64,000 bases of DNA from Gautieria morchelliformis (lineage: Eukaryota; Basidiomycota; Agaricomycetes; Gomphales; Gomphaceae), in contig WHVA01000498.1 in assembly GCA_015179125.1 (NCBI GenBank), forward strand, positions 1 through 64,000, written 5' to 3'. A program made the translations under genes and the position numbers. The notes below the pieces were generated by a model. The model had not been told where the DNA came from. It searched no databases and saw only the letters and a program-made list of their open reading frames with translations. Below are positions 23,921 through 32,373 of the stretch, one piece after another. Every line of letters begins with the position of its first letter. Within the stretch, counting starts at the first letter, position 1.

Positions 23921-24408
23921 TGTTGGGTGCATTTATGCTCCTGCACCAAAATCAAGCATAATATATTCAATTTATTGTGTGGTGTTTCAATATTTTCTCA
24001 TACTGTTCTTGTACCATGCATCCATTTCTCTGCTTATTTTCGAAATTTTCTAGTCACTCTCTATCTCTCCATTCCATTCTGTTATTTCTATTTTCACAGG
24101 CGGCTGCACCCAGCGGAGTTTGAAATGACTTCGACGCGCGAGCCCTTGGGCGCTAAAGGGCCGGGTGCAAGTATATGCCTTCTGAGACAGGATTACACTC
24201 CTCTCTCAGTGACAATAAATTCACTGAGAGAGGCGAGTAGTATCTTTCATATTTACATAGCATGTTGACTGAAAATCATGTAGTGTATTTGATTTTAGGT
24301 ATTGTATTAATACATCAGTGACAATAAATTCACTGAGAGAGTGTATTTGATTTTAGCTTTCTAAGAACTCTACCGAACCTTCCCTGCCATAGCCCCTAGT
24401 TGCCTACA
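23921..24408 (+). mobile_element. 3' LTR of A2
   Basis: H1 24207-24232, a 51-bp segment 24233-24283 (GCGAGT donor), m1 24284-24298, a 58-bp segment 24299-24356 ending in H2-m2 (24316-24356). Both m copies read TGTATTTGATTTTAG, two bases different from both copies in the 5' LTR. A TATATG box lies at 24171. Confidence 0.85.
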
Positions 24409-24504
24409 GAGAATCCCCTCTCTTGTATACTCTGTTCATTTATACATACTTTGGATTTCCCCTTGTCAGTTGTGTGGTAGTGTGATCTCCACAACTAGCC
24501 AGGG

Positions 24505-25878
24505 TTGCCCTTACAGCAGAAAAGTCTCTCCCCTAGAGGACCGGCGGTCGTACCGCGCGTTGCATTCGCCATAGGTGCGTTCGGAATTGGAGACAGCGAC
24601 TCGGAAATCGCAACCTCTTCCGCACACACAGCGTATGACAGCCCCTCTTCTTACGTCGAGCTCCCAACCTCGGAAATCCCATCACATATTTCTCCTTCCG
24701 ACATGGATCTGGACGATCGTCTTCGGCATATGGAGGAGGAATTGACGCGGAACCGGATGAAGACCGACGCGATTGAAACAGCCTTACAAGCGATTTTGGC
24801 TAAGTTAGATATTCCACAAAGTGGTGGAAATGAAATGCTGGATGATCCGGATTTCGGAAAAGCGGAACTAGTGGAAGAGAGAAAGTCCGTGAAGTTAGCA
24901 AAGGTCAAACCCGCAACTCCGGTGGACTTTGACGGAGATCGGGAGAAGGGACGCGCATTCTTCAACACATGCAGCATCTACTTCGCAATTGTCGGAGACC
25001 TCTTTCTGAATGACCAGGCTCGGATTCACTGGGCATTGTCCTTTTTCAAATCGGACCGCGCAGCCCGTTCTGCAAACAAGGTGATCCGACATGAAGCAAA
25101 GGGCAAGGGGAACTACTTCCGGGACTGGGACGCCTTCGAGAAAACATTTTCCGACCAGTTCTGCCCGAAAAACGAGCAGCTCACAGCCCTTATGAAGCTC
25201 GAGGGGACCAGCTGGTACCAGGCCAAGGATCCGGTCGATGACTACATCGATCGCTTCCAGGAGCTCATCGACCTTGCGGAATATGACGACGACAAGACGA
25301 TCGTCATCAAATTCCGACGAGGACTCGATCCGACACTCCAGAACCAAGTTGCGCTGCTTGGGGATGGAGCTCCGGATTTTGATGACCCGGAAGGGTGGTA
25401 CCAAGCTGCGCAGAGGGTGTCCTGGAACAGGGAGGCAAATGAGGCCTTCGTCCAGACGAGCCGGAACATGACACGCAGTTCCACTCGTCCTACTCCACCT
25501 GTGCCAAAACCCGGAAGTGCATTCATTCCCACACGGAAAATATTTCTGACGCTTGCTCCGCCTGCTCCTATTAGGAACCATAGCCCTCCTCCCTTGAAGA
25601 GTGGCCCTGCCCCGATGGATGTTGACCGCATGCACGGAAAAGGCCACAGAACTATCACCTGCTTCCAATGTCGACAACCAGGCCACTATGCTCGCGAGTG
25701 CCCCCAAGTCTTTGATATCCAGCTTATGACCACAGAGGAGAAACTTGAGCTCCTTCCAGAGTTCCTCGCACTTGCGGACATAAGCGGAGTGCCCACTGTG
25801 GAAGAGATTTCCGAAAATGCGGAACATGGTCCACCGGAAGCGGAAGATGCATCGGATTTTGTGACACGCAGAGGGTGA
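24505..25878 (+). CDS. Gypsy 1 Gag
   Basis: Open for 457 codons with no internal stop; the frame has no ATG before 24703, so the protein may start there (391 residues) or the true start was lost. A coiled-coil-like stretch (DDRLRHMEEELTRNRMK) is followed by the retrotransposon gag core (residues ~145-310, WYQAKDPVDDYIDRF is typical) and one CCHC knuckle, CFQCRQPGHYAREC, near 25662-25703, which binds RNA during particle assembly. It overlaps pol by a few bases in a different frame, so expression of pol would need a frameshift. Part of a truncated element, so not mobile by itself. Confidence 0.8.
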   Translation: MPLQQKSLSPRGPAVVPRVAFAIGAFGIGDSDSEIATSSAHTAYDSPSSYVELPTSEIPSHISPSDMDLDDRLRHMEEELTRNRMKTDAIETALQAILAKLDIPQSGGNEMLDDPDFGKAELVEERKSVKLAKVKPATPVDFDGDREKGRAFFNTCSIYFAIVGDLFLNDQARIHWALSFFKSDRAARSANKVIRHEAKGKGNYFRDWDAFEKTFSDQFCPKNEQLTALMKLEGTSWYQAKDPVDDYIDRFQELIDLAEYDDDKTIVIKFRRGLDPTLQNQVALLGDGAPDFDDPEGWYQAAQRVSWNREANEAFVQTSRNMTRSSTRPTPPVPKPGSAFIPTRKIFLTLAPPAPIRNHSPPPLKSGPAPMDVDRMHGKGHRTITCFQCRQPGHYARECPQVFDIQLMTTEEKLELLPEFLALADISGVPTVEEISENAEHGPPEAEDASDFVTRRG

Positions 25879-27114
25879 GATGTGTGCCCCTGCTGCCTGT
25901 ACATAACCAGTTTGCCTGTCTTGAAGTAGAGAATGAAAAGCCCCCACTCCCCTCACTTCGTGCAGACCCACCAGATAAAGTCACACAAAAACCAAATCCG
26001 ACGCCCCATCCATCCCGCATCCACCCTTGGGAGAGACGCCTTCCGAAGCGCTATGTTGTTGCTGCCACCCCTGGCCCCAAGTCACTAGTCATTAAGGTGG
26101 AGGCCCAGATGACAGATACGGCGGAAGTCAAATCCGGACCCGCCCTTGTCGATTGCGGGGCCACTGGTCAGTTCATGGACTGGGACTATGTGGAACGGAA
26201 CCGACTGACCACGTGGAAGTTGCAATGTGCAATCCCGGTGTTCAATGTGGATGGAAGCCCCAACGAGGCAGGGTCCATCACGGAGATAGTAGACACAATT
26301 CTCCGCTACGATGGACACTCAGAACGCACTTTCTTTGCAGTCACCAGCCTGGGGAAGCAGGACATCATCCTCAGGTTTACCTGGCTTCAGGAGCACAACC
26401 TGGAGATCAATTGGCAGACTCGGAAGGTACTGATGAGTTGATGTCCAGCCAAGTGTCACATGTGCAGGTCGGAAGTGCGGAAGGAGCGCCAGGAGCAGTG
26501 GAAGACCGAACGGCTCATACAGACATGTCGTTCTGGCCCCCATCCACTGCTTGCAGAAGAAGACTCGGAAGCGGAATTTGAACCGGATCCCACTTCCGAT
26601 TCGGATTCGGATTCGGATTCGGATTCGGATTCGGATTCCGACTCCGACGTCATCCAACTCGGCCCGGAAGACATTCTGGCGGAAGGGGAGCGCTTGCTGT
26701 ATGTAAACCTTCCGCCGGAAGCAGAACACATCCGCGCCACCGGAAATATTTCACAACGCCTTGCTGAAGCCTACAAGAGGCATGATAAAGTAGAGGCGGA
26801 AATTCCGGAGTACCTGCGGGAGTTCGAGGACGTCTTTTCCAAGGAGTCATTCGATGCCCTGCCTCCACGGAAGCTTTGGGACCATGCCATCAAGTTGGAG
26901 CCTGGGTCAAAGCCCACCAACTGCAAAGTCTACCCGCTGTCACCCAAGGAGCAGGTAGAGCTCGACGCATTCCTTGCGGAAAACCTCCGCACAGGGAGGA
27001 TCCGCCCCTCCAAGTCACCCATGGCATCTCCGGTGTTCTTCATCAAGAAGAAGGACGGCTCGCTCAGACTTGTGCAGGATTACCGGGCCTTGAATGCGAT
27101 CACGATCAAGAACC
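25879..27114 (+). pseudogene. Gypsy 1 protease and truncated RT
   Basis: The protease motif reads ALVDCGATGQFMD, with DCGA where DSGA is usual. A stop TGA at 26439-26441 fits CGA to TGA. After it come a Ser-Asp repeat encoded by a hexanucleotide array, the linker PEYLREFEDVFSKESFDALPP typical of gypsy, and the first RT block MASPVFFIKKKDGSLR then QDYRALN. The RT ends at the A3 insertion before its YxDD box. Nonfunctional. Confidence 0.85.
26596..26648 (+). repeat. Hexanucleotide GATTCG array
   Basis: About eight imperfect units coding for alternating Ser and Asp in the gypsy 1 polyprotein linker. Confidence 0.85.
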
Positions 27115-27612
27115 TGTAGAGGACAGGAATTATAGGCAGTAGGTATGGACTTGTTATTCAAAAGAATAGACTAGAAATCAATTCACTCTCTCAGTGAATT
27201 TAGTGGTCACTATAAATATATTATACACTACCTAGAAATCAATTCACTACAGAACATTTCTAGGTTAATAAATGCAAAGATTACTAGACTAATTTACTTG
27301 CCTCTCTCAGTGAATTTAGTGGTCACTGAGAGAGGGGGAAATGTGTTCCACTGCGCATGTACTACTACCCGGCCCTTTAGCGCCCAAGGGCTCGCGCGTC
27401 GAAGTCATTTCAGACTCCGCTGGGTGCAGCCGCTTGTGAAAGTAGGAATAACAAGATGAAATAGAGAGATAAGAAATGAGTGGAAAATTTCGAAAATAAC
27501 CAGAGAAATGGATGCATAATACAAGAGCAATGTGAGAAGAAATTGGAAGGCCACACAACAAATTGGATATATTATGCTTGATTTTGGTGCAGGAGCATAA
27601 ATGCACCCAACA
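27115..27612 (-). mobile_element. 3' LTR of A3
   Basis: On the sense strand: H1 (27302-27327), 55-bp GC-AG segment (27247-27301, GCAAGT donor, TTAAC branch-like site, TGTAG end), m1 (27232-27246), and a 61-bp GT-AG segment (27171-27231) ending in H2-m2. H1=H2 and m1=m2 exactly. Confidence 0.92.
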
Positions 27613-27625
27613 CGCCCCCTCAAGC

Positions 27626-30600
27626 TTAATATATTCCGATTTGCTCGTTGAGAATCTTCACTCTAGGACTAGGAAGTCCTTTAGTGAGGATATCTGCCAA
27701 CATTTGTTCGGTTGGCAAATAAACGAGCTTGGCTTGTTGATTTTTGATTATATCTCGAAGGAAATATAATCGGATGTCGAAGTGCTTGGTTCTCGTGTGT
27801 TGTTGGGTGCCATACGTGATGGCAATGGCTGATTGATTGTCTGAATAAACTTGGATGGGTCTGTTCAGTGGTTGGAATATTTCAGAAATAAAATGGCGCA
27901 TCCAAAGAGCCTCTTTGCCCGCATGGGTCAGGGCGACGAATTCGGCTTCAGTTGATGAGAGGGCTACTATCGACTGTTTCTGGCAACTCCATGAAACAGT
28001 GCCTCCATCAATCTGAAATAAGTATGCCGAATACGAACGCCTATGACTCTGTGAACCCCAATCCGCATCTGAATACCCCATCAAGCCGTCTTGATTTCTT
28101 CCAAGTGTGAGCTTGTAATGCTTCGTGCCTTTCAAATATTTGAAGACACGTTTGACTGCATTCCAGTGTGTGCCACCTGGATTTTCAAGGAATTGCGAGA
28201 GTAATGACACCGCAAATGCAATGTCAGGTCGAGTGGCTACAGCCGCCCACATCAGTGATCCTATAGCTTGCCTGTATGGAAACTTCGACATGGCTTTCTT
28301 GCCTCTCTCTGTAGAAGGACATTGGTCTTTAGATAATTTTACGGCTGGATCAAGAGGCGTAGCATAAGTCTTTGCATCTTCGAGATTAAATTTTTTGATG
28401 ATCTTCTCGATGTATGCAGGTTGTGAAATTGCAATAGTTTTCTTCTGCCAGTCTCTTTCGATTTTGAGATTCAATAGCCAATGAATCTCGCCTAGATCTT
28501 TCATACTGAAGACCTGAGCAAGATCTCGTTTGACTTCGTCCAGGACTGATTGATTCTCAGCTGTGATGGTAAGGTCGTCCACAGCTGTTGCAATGATCAC
28601 ATGCCCCTTTCCGCCACGTCTATAAAATACAGCCCCATCTGTGGCTGACGTAGTGAATCCTAACTTGTGGAATTCACCACTTAGACGTTTATACCATTCT
28701 CTTCCAGATTGCTTGAGGCCGTAGAGTGCTTTCTTCAAAAGTAGCACTTCGCCTTTGTCTCCAGACTCATATCCATACGGCTGCTTCATGTAAATAGGTT
28801 CGGGCAACGTAGCATTGAGGTATGCATAGTCTACGTCCATTTGATGGATAGGCCAGTCATTCCTAGCAGCGATGGCGCATATGATCCGTAGGGAGGATAA
28901 CCGAGCAACAGGTGAGTATGTCTCATCATAGTCGACTCCAAACTTCTGTGTGAAGCCTTGGGCGACCATTCTCGATTTAGGTACTATTGGTTTCCCTTCT
29001 GGATTACGCTTCCAAAGGTAGACCCATTTATTACCGACAATATTGGCTCCAGGAGGTGGTTTGGCTCGTTCCCACACTCCCTTGTCGATTAGGGCCTCAT
29101 ACTCTTTGTCCATTGATTTCTTCCATATAGGATTATTCAGAGCTTCGTCTGCATTGCTAGGTTCAATTTGACTCAAATCCGGCGCCTTGTTATTGTTTTG
29201 ACCGTCGGTTAGAAACGCACTGATGGCACACTCATAGCTACTGATGCCATCAATCTCGGAGGATAATTCTTGGTCGAATAAAACTTCTTTATGGTCCTCA
29301 ACGTCCTCGTAAGCTAGCGTAGTCATATGTGCGCCAGCTTGTCTCTGGGTTTGAGATCTTGTTACGGGACCTGATGGGGCCGGCTGCACTTGTTGTTGAC
29401 GGATCCTTTCGCTTCTCCTTATCGGTTCAGCTTCTCTAGGTCTGTCATCAACTCCCTGAATAGGTTGCAGCTTTTCAAGATATTCCTCTGGTGCACTTTC
29501 ATCAATTTCTTCGATCTTTGCCTCTTCGCTGACTAAGCGACCGGGCACAGGCACTGATGCCGGAATGGCCTTCTTCTCTTCTTTAGACGTAGGTAGCTTG
29601 GATTCCTCAATAGAAATGATTGGGACCTTTCCCTTCTTCATCTCTGAATCAAACACAACATTCCGCTCGACAGAAACTTTGTGCGAGTCAGGCCAATAAA
29701 CATAATGACCATGGCTCTGCGCAGAAATTCCTATCCACCGAGCTCTCTTGGCACGAGCTGCCAATTTATCTCCCTGAGTGATTTTAACGTAAATTTCAGT
29801 TCCCCACGCGTGAATGTCTTTGAGATTCGGTTTTTCATGGTGAATCATCTCGTAGGGCGTTTTATCTGGTAGAGCTCTTGTATGCGTCCTGTTCCTAAGA
29901 TAATTGGCATGCTGTATCGCATAGCCCCATAATATCTTAGGAAGGCCTGATTCTAGCAGCATGGCACGAGTTCTCTCAGTGAGAGTTCGGTTCAGGCGTT
30001 CCGCAACACCATTGGACTCTGGTGTGTCGTGTACCGTCAACTGATGCTTCGTGCCTTGTTTGGCTAGATGCTGTTCGAATTCAGAGCTCGTATACTCGCC
30101 CCCTCGATCAGAAACAAGTGCCTTGATGTGCACATTTCTCTGTCGAAGCATTAAAGCCTCGTAGAGCTTGTACTTTGAGAATGCTTCTGATTTGTTCGCC
30201 ATGAGATAGATCACCGATTCTCTTGAGTAATCATCGATAAAGGAGACATAATATGACTTCTTATCGATCGTGAGGTGTCTTGCAGGTCCCCAGACATCAG
30301 AATAAATTCTGTCACCGAATTTTGATGTTCGGTCTCTGGGTTCTCGAGGAAGAGGTTTGCGCGCAATCTTGGCCTGAATACACGCATCACAGACAATTCT
30401 ATCGCCTGTGGAGCTCAGTTCAATGCCCAATATCATGCCATGATTTAATAGATGTTGTAGGGACTTCTGCGAGATGTGCCCCATCTTTTGATGAATTTCC
30501 ATGGCAGATAAACACATATGGGCTTGAGCACTTGGTGACTGGAGGTCTAGTCGATATAAGCCATTGACTTTCGGTGCTTGCATCAATACTTTTCGAGCAG

Positions 30601-31870
30601 CATTAGATATTGTGCATTTCTGGCCACCGAGTCGAATGTCGTAGCCAGCATCATCGCACCGACCGATCGAGACGAGGGTAGCAGCAATTTTAGGTGCATA
30701 GTATGTATCTTGCAACGTGACTTCTACTGTTCTATCTCCAACCTTATTGGATAATACGAGCAGTCCTGAGCCGAAGGCATCAAAGGTACCTTTGTTGGCT
30801 GCTCGGATAGTCCTCGGCTGTGAGAATTGACAGTAGTTCCTCAATAAATTTTTGTGAGGAGTCATATGCGATGTCGTTCCGGTGTCGAGTATAACTATAA
30901 CTCCTGAGGATGTGCTCAAATTGAAATTAGAGCACTCGTCGAAATTGGTGAAGGCAAGATGCCCATCACCACTTTCCTCAGAAGTAGACTCTTCCTCGGC
31001 AACATTCGCTTTTGCTTTACCCTTCTTCTTCTTCTTGCCTTTGGCTTTCTTCTTCTGACGTGGTCCTTGACCTTCTTTACCACCTCCTTTAGCCCAGCAA
31101 TTTTCGATGGAATGTCCAGGCTTTTTGCAGTTGGTGCATACATGCGCCTTCTGCCCCTTCTGGTCCTTCTTAGTAGATGAACCAATAAACACCTGCTCTT
31201 CTTGCGGGAGTGTTTTCTTCCTGTCATACTGAGCCTTTAGTACCCTAATAATATTATCAGGGACCAATGGCATCCCGCATTCTTCAAGCGAAGTGGTAAG
31301 GGCGTTCATGACTGCCTCATAGGATGGTGGAAGTGATGCAAGGATGATGTCCATGAATTCTTCTTCGGAAACTCTGGCTCCCATCTCATTAAGACGAGCA
31401 TATAGGTCTTGGGCCTTGTCCAAATGATCTCTCAAGTCTCCATCCTCAGGACATCTCATACTGCGGAGTTGTCTCTGCAGGCTGGTGAGGACCATCTTGG
31501 GCTTTTTGGTCATTTCATTGACCAGTGCATCCCAAGTCTCTTTTGCTGTCTTCTGCTTCTGTAGCATCAGGGCTAATGACTCTGACACTGAGACGATGAT
31601 TTGGGTCTTGGCTTGTCCTTCTCTAGCAAGGTATCTCTCCAGCTTCTCCTCGGCCTTATCCATCTGAGTTTCCTCAGCTTCTGTTAGAATATGGCCTGGG
31701 GGCATGACTGGAGGATCAGGAGGTCGAGTGACTCTCCCTTCTACATGCTTGAGTAGATTTTTGGACTCGAAATAGCTGATGAGAGTAGCTCGCCACAATG
31801 GCCAATTACTTCCATCAGTAGCAAGCTTCTCAACACCCAATAGCTTCTCAGAAGTGTCTCCGGGGCCCAT
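27626..31870 (-). CDS. Copia A3 Gag-Pol polyprotein (1414 aa)
   Basis: A complete single-ORF copia polyprotein that would make particles, process itself, reverse transcribe and integrate the element. Visible: UBN2-type gag (residues ~1-235), CCHC knuckle CTNCKKPGHSIENC (~244-258), protease VILDTGTTSHMTPH (~325-340, active site DTG), pre-integrase HQKMGHIS (~460), integrase with FIDDYSR (~545), VSDRGGEYTSSEF and TPESNGVAERLNR (D,D,E pattern), RT with RMVAQGFTQKFGVDYDE, GLKQSGREW and TAVDDLTI (~1097; Ala replaces the usual Tyr/Phe before VDD), and RNase H with SDADWGSQ (~1267), STEAEFVA and YSDNQSAIA. The start codon lies 5 nt from the LTR inside the primer-binding site. No stop or frameshift was found. 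Confidence 0.96.
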   Translation of the reverse strand: MGPGDTSEKLLGVEKLATDGSNWPLWRATLISYFESKNLLKHVEGRVTRPPDPPVMPPGHILTEAEETQMDKAEEKLERYLAREGQAKTQIIVSVSESLALMLQKQKTAKETWDALVNEMTKKPKMVLTSLQRQLRSMRCPEDGDLRDHLDKAQDLYARLNEMGARVSEEEFMDIILASLPPSYEAVMNALTTSLEECGMPLVPDNIIRVLKAQYDRKKTLPQEEQVFIGSSTKKDQKGQKAHVCTNCKKPGHSIENCWAKGGGKEGQGPRQKKKAKGKKKKKGKAKANVAEEESTSEESGDGHLAFTNFDECSNFNLSTSSGVIVILDTGTTSHMTPHKNLLRNYCQFSQPRTIRAANKGTFDAFGSGLLVLSNKVGDRTVEVTLQDTYYAPKIAATLVSIGRCDDAGYDIRLGGQKCTISNAARKVLMQAPKVNGLYRLDLQSPSAQAHMCLSAMEIHQKMGHISQKSLQHLLNHGMILGIELSSTGDRIVCDACIQAKIARKPLPREPRDRTSKFGDRIYSDVWGPARHLTIDKKSYYVSFIDDYSRESVIYLMANKSEAFSKYKLYEALMLRQRNVHIKALVSDRGGEYTSSEFEQHLAKQGTKHQLTVHDTPESNGVAERLNRTLTERTRAMLLESGLPKILWGYAIQHANYLRNRTHTRALPDKTPYEMIHHEKPNLKDIHAWGTEIYVKITQGDKLAARAKRARWIGISAQSHGHYVYWPDSHKVSVERNVVFDSEMKKGKVPIISIEESKLPTSKEEKKAIPASVPVPGRLVSEEAKIEEIDESAPEEYLEKLQPIQGVDDRPREAEPIRRSERIRQQQVQPAPSGPVTRSQTQRQAGAHMTTLAYEDVEDHKEVLFDQELSSEIDGISSYECAISAFLTDGQNNNKAPDLSQIEPSNADEALNNPIWKKSMDKEYEALIDKGVWERAKPPPGANIVGNKWVYLWKRNPEGKPIVPKSRMVAQGFTQKFGVDYDETYSPVARLSSLRIICAIAARNDWPIHQMDVDYAYLNATLPEPIYMKQPYGYESGDKGEVLLLKKALYGLKQSGREWYKRLSGEFHKLGFTTSATDGAVFYRRGGKGHVIIATAVDDLTITAENQSVLDEVKRDLAQVFSMKDLGEIHWLLNLKIERDWQKKTIAISQPAYIEKIIKKFNLEDAKTYATPLDPAVKLSKDQCPSTERGKKAMSKFPYRQAIGSLMWAAVATRPDIAFAVSLLSQFLENPGGTHWNAVKRVFKYLKGTKHYKLTLGRNQDGLMGYSDADWGSQSHRRSYSAYLFQIDGGTVSWSCQKQSIVALSSTEAEFVALTHAGKEALWMRHFISEIFQPLNRPIQVYSDNQSAIAITYGTQQHTRTKHFDIRLYFLRDIIKNQQAKLVYLPTEQMLADILTKGLPSPRVKILNEQIGIY

Positions 31871-31875
31871 AACCC
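31861..31875 (-). promoter_or_regulatory. A3 primer-binding site overlapping the ATG
   Basis: The sense strand directly after the LTR reads GGGTTATGGGCCC, the complement of the conserved initiator tRNA-Met anticodon arm (GGGCCCATAACCC). The ATG complementary to the CAU anticodon is also the polyprotein start codon (31870-31868). Confidence 0.75.
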
Positions 31876-32373
31876 TGTAGAGGACAGGAATTATAGGCAG
31901 TAGGTATGGACTTGTTATTCAAAAGAATAGACTAGAAATCAATTCACTCTCTCAGTGAATTTAGTGGTCACTATAAATATATTATACACTACCTAGAAAT
32001 CAATTCACTACAGAACATTTCTAGGTTAATAAATGCAAAGATTACTAGACTAATTTACTTGCCTCTCTCAGTGAATTTAGTGGTCACTGAGAGAGGGGGA
32101 AATGTGTTCCACTGCGCATGTACTACTACCCGGCTCTTTAGCGCCCAAGGGCTCGCGCGTCGAAGTCATTTCAGACTCCGCTGGGTGCAGCCGCTTGTGA
32201 AAGTAGGAATAACAAGATGAAATAGAGAGATAAGAAATGAGTGGAAAATTTCGAAAATAACCAGAGAAATGGATGCATAATACAAGAGCAATGTGAGAAG
32301 AAATTGGAAGGCCACACAACAAATTGGATATATTATGCTTGATTTTGGTGCAGGAGCATAAATGCACCCAACA
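31876..32373 (-). mobile_element. 5' LTR of A3
   Basis: Same structure as the 3' LTR: H1 32063-32088, GC-AG segment 32008-32062, m1 31993-32007, GT-AG segment 31932-31992 containing H2-m2. The two intron-like segments would lie in the 5' UTR of the element transcript. Confidence 0.92.

Larger units (their letters stand above)
19175..24408 (+). mobile_element. Copia family A element A2 (two LTRs, decayed)
   Basis: LTRs of 488 bp at 19175-19662 and 23921-24408, TG...CA ends, polypurine tract GCTTGAGGGGGTG before the 3' LTR. The 5-bp flanks are GACAA on the left and GAGAA on the right, a 4/5 match; the longer flanks are unrelated (LINE coding sequence on the left, gypsy 1 leader on the right). 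The two LTRs differ from each other at several positions. Confidence 0.9.
24409..27114 (+). mobile_element. Ty3/gypsy element 1, 5' part
   Basis: Leader or LTR end, gag, protease and the first RT motif, cut at 27115 by the LTR of copia A3 in the middle of the RT (…DYRALNAITIKNL). The rest of this element is not found on the other side of A3; the sequence there belongs to another part of a gypsy pol and may be another family. Confidence 0.85.
27115..32373 (-). mobile_element. Copia family A element A3, full length and intact
   Basis: 5259 bp with 498-bp LTRs (27115-27612 and 31876-32373) that I could distinguish at one position only (C/T near 32135), a polypurine tract next to the 3' LTR, a primer-binding site next to the 5' LTR, and an uninterrupted polyprotein. 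It looks very young. The immediate flanks, GAACC on the left and CGTTT on the right, do not match, and the two flanking gypsy sequences are not continuous with each other. Confidence 0.95.

Noticed and set aside
19175..32373. Simple inversion between A2 and A3 as explanation of the mismatched flanks
   Set aside because: After swapping the inner flanks the 5-bp sequences still do not pair (GACAA with GGTTC, GAGAA with AAACG).
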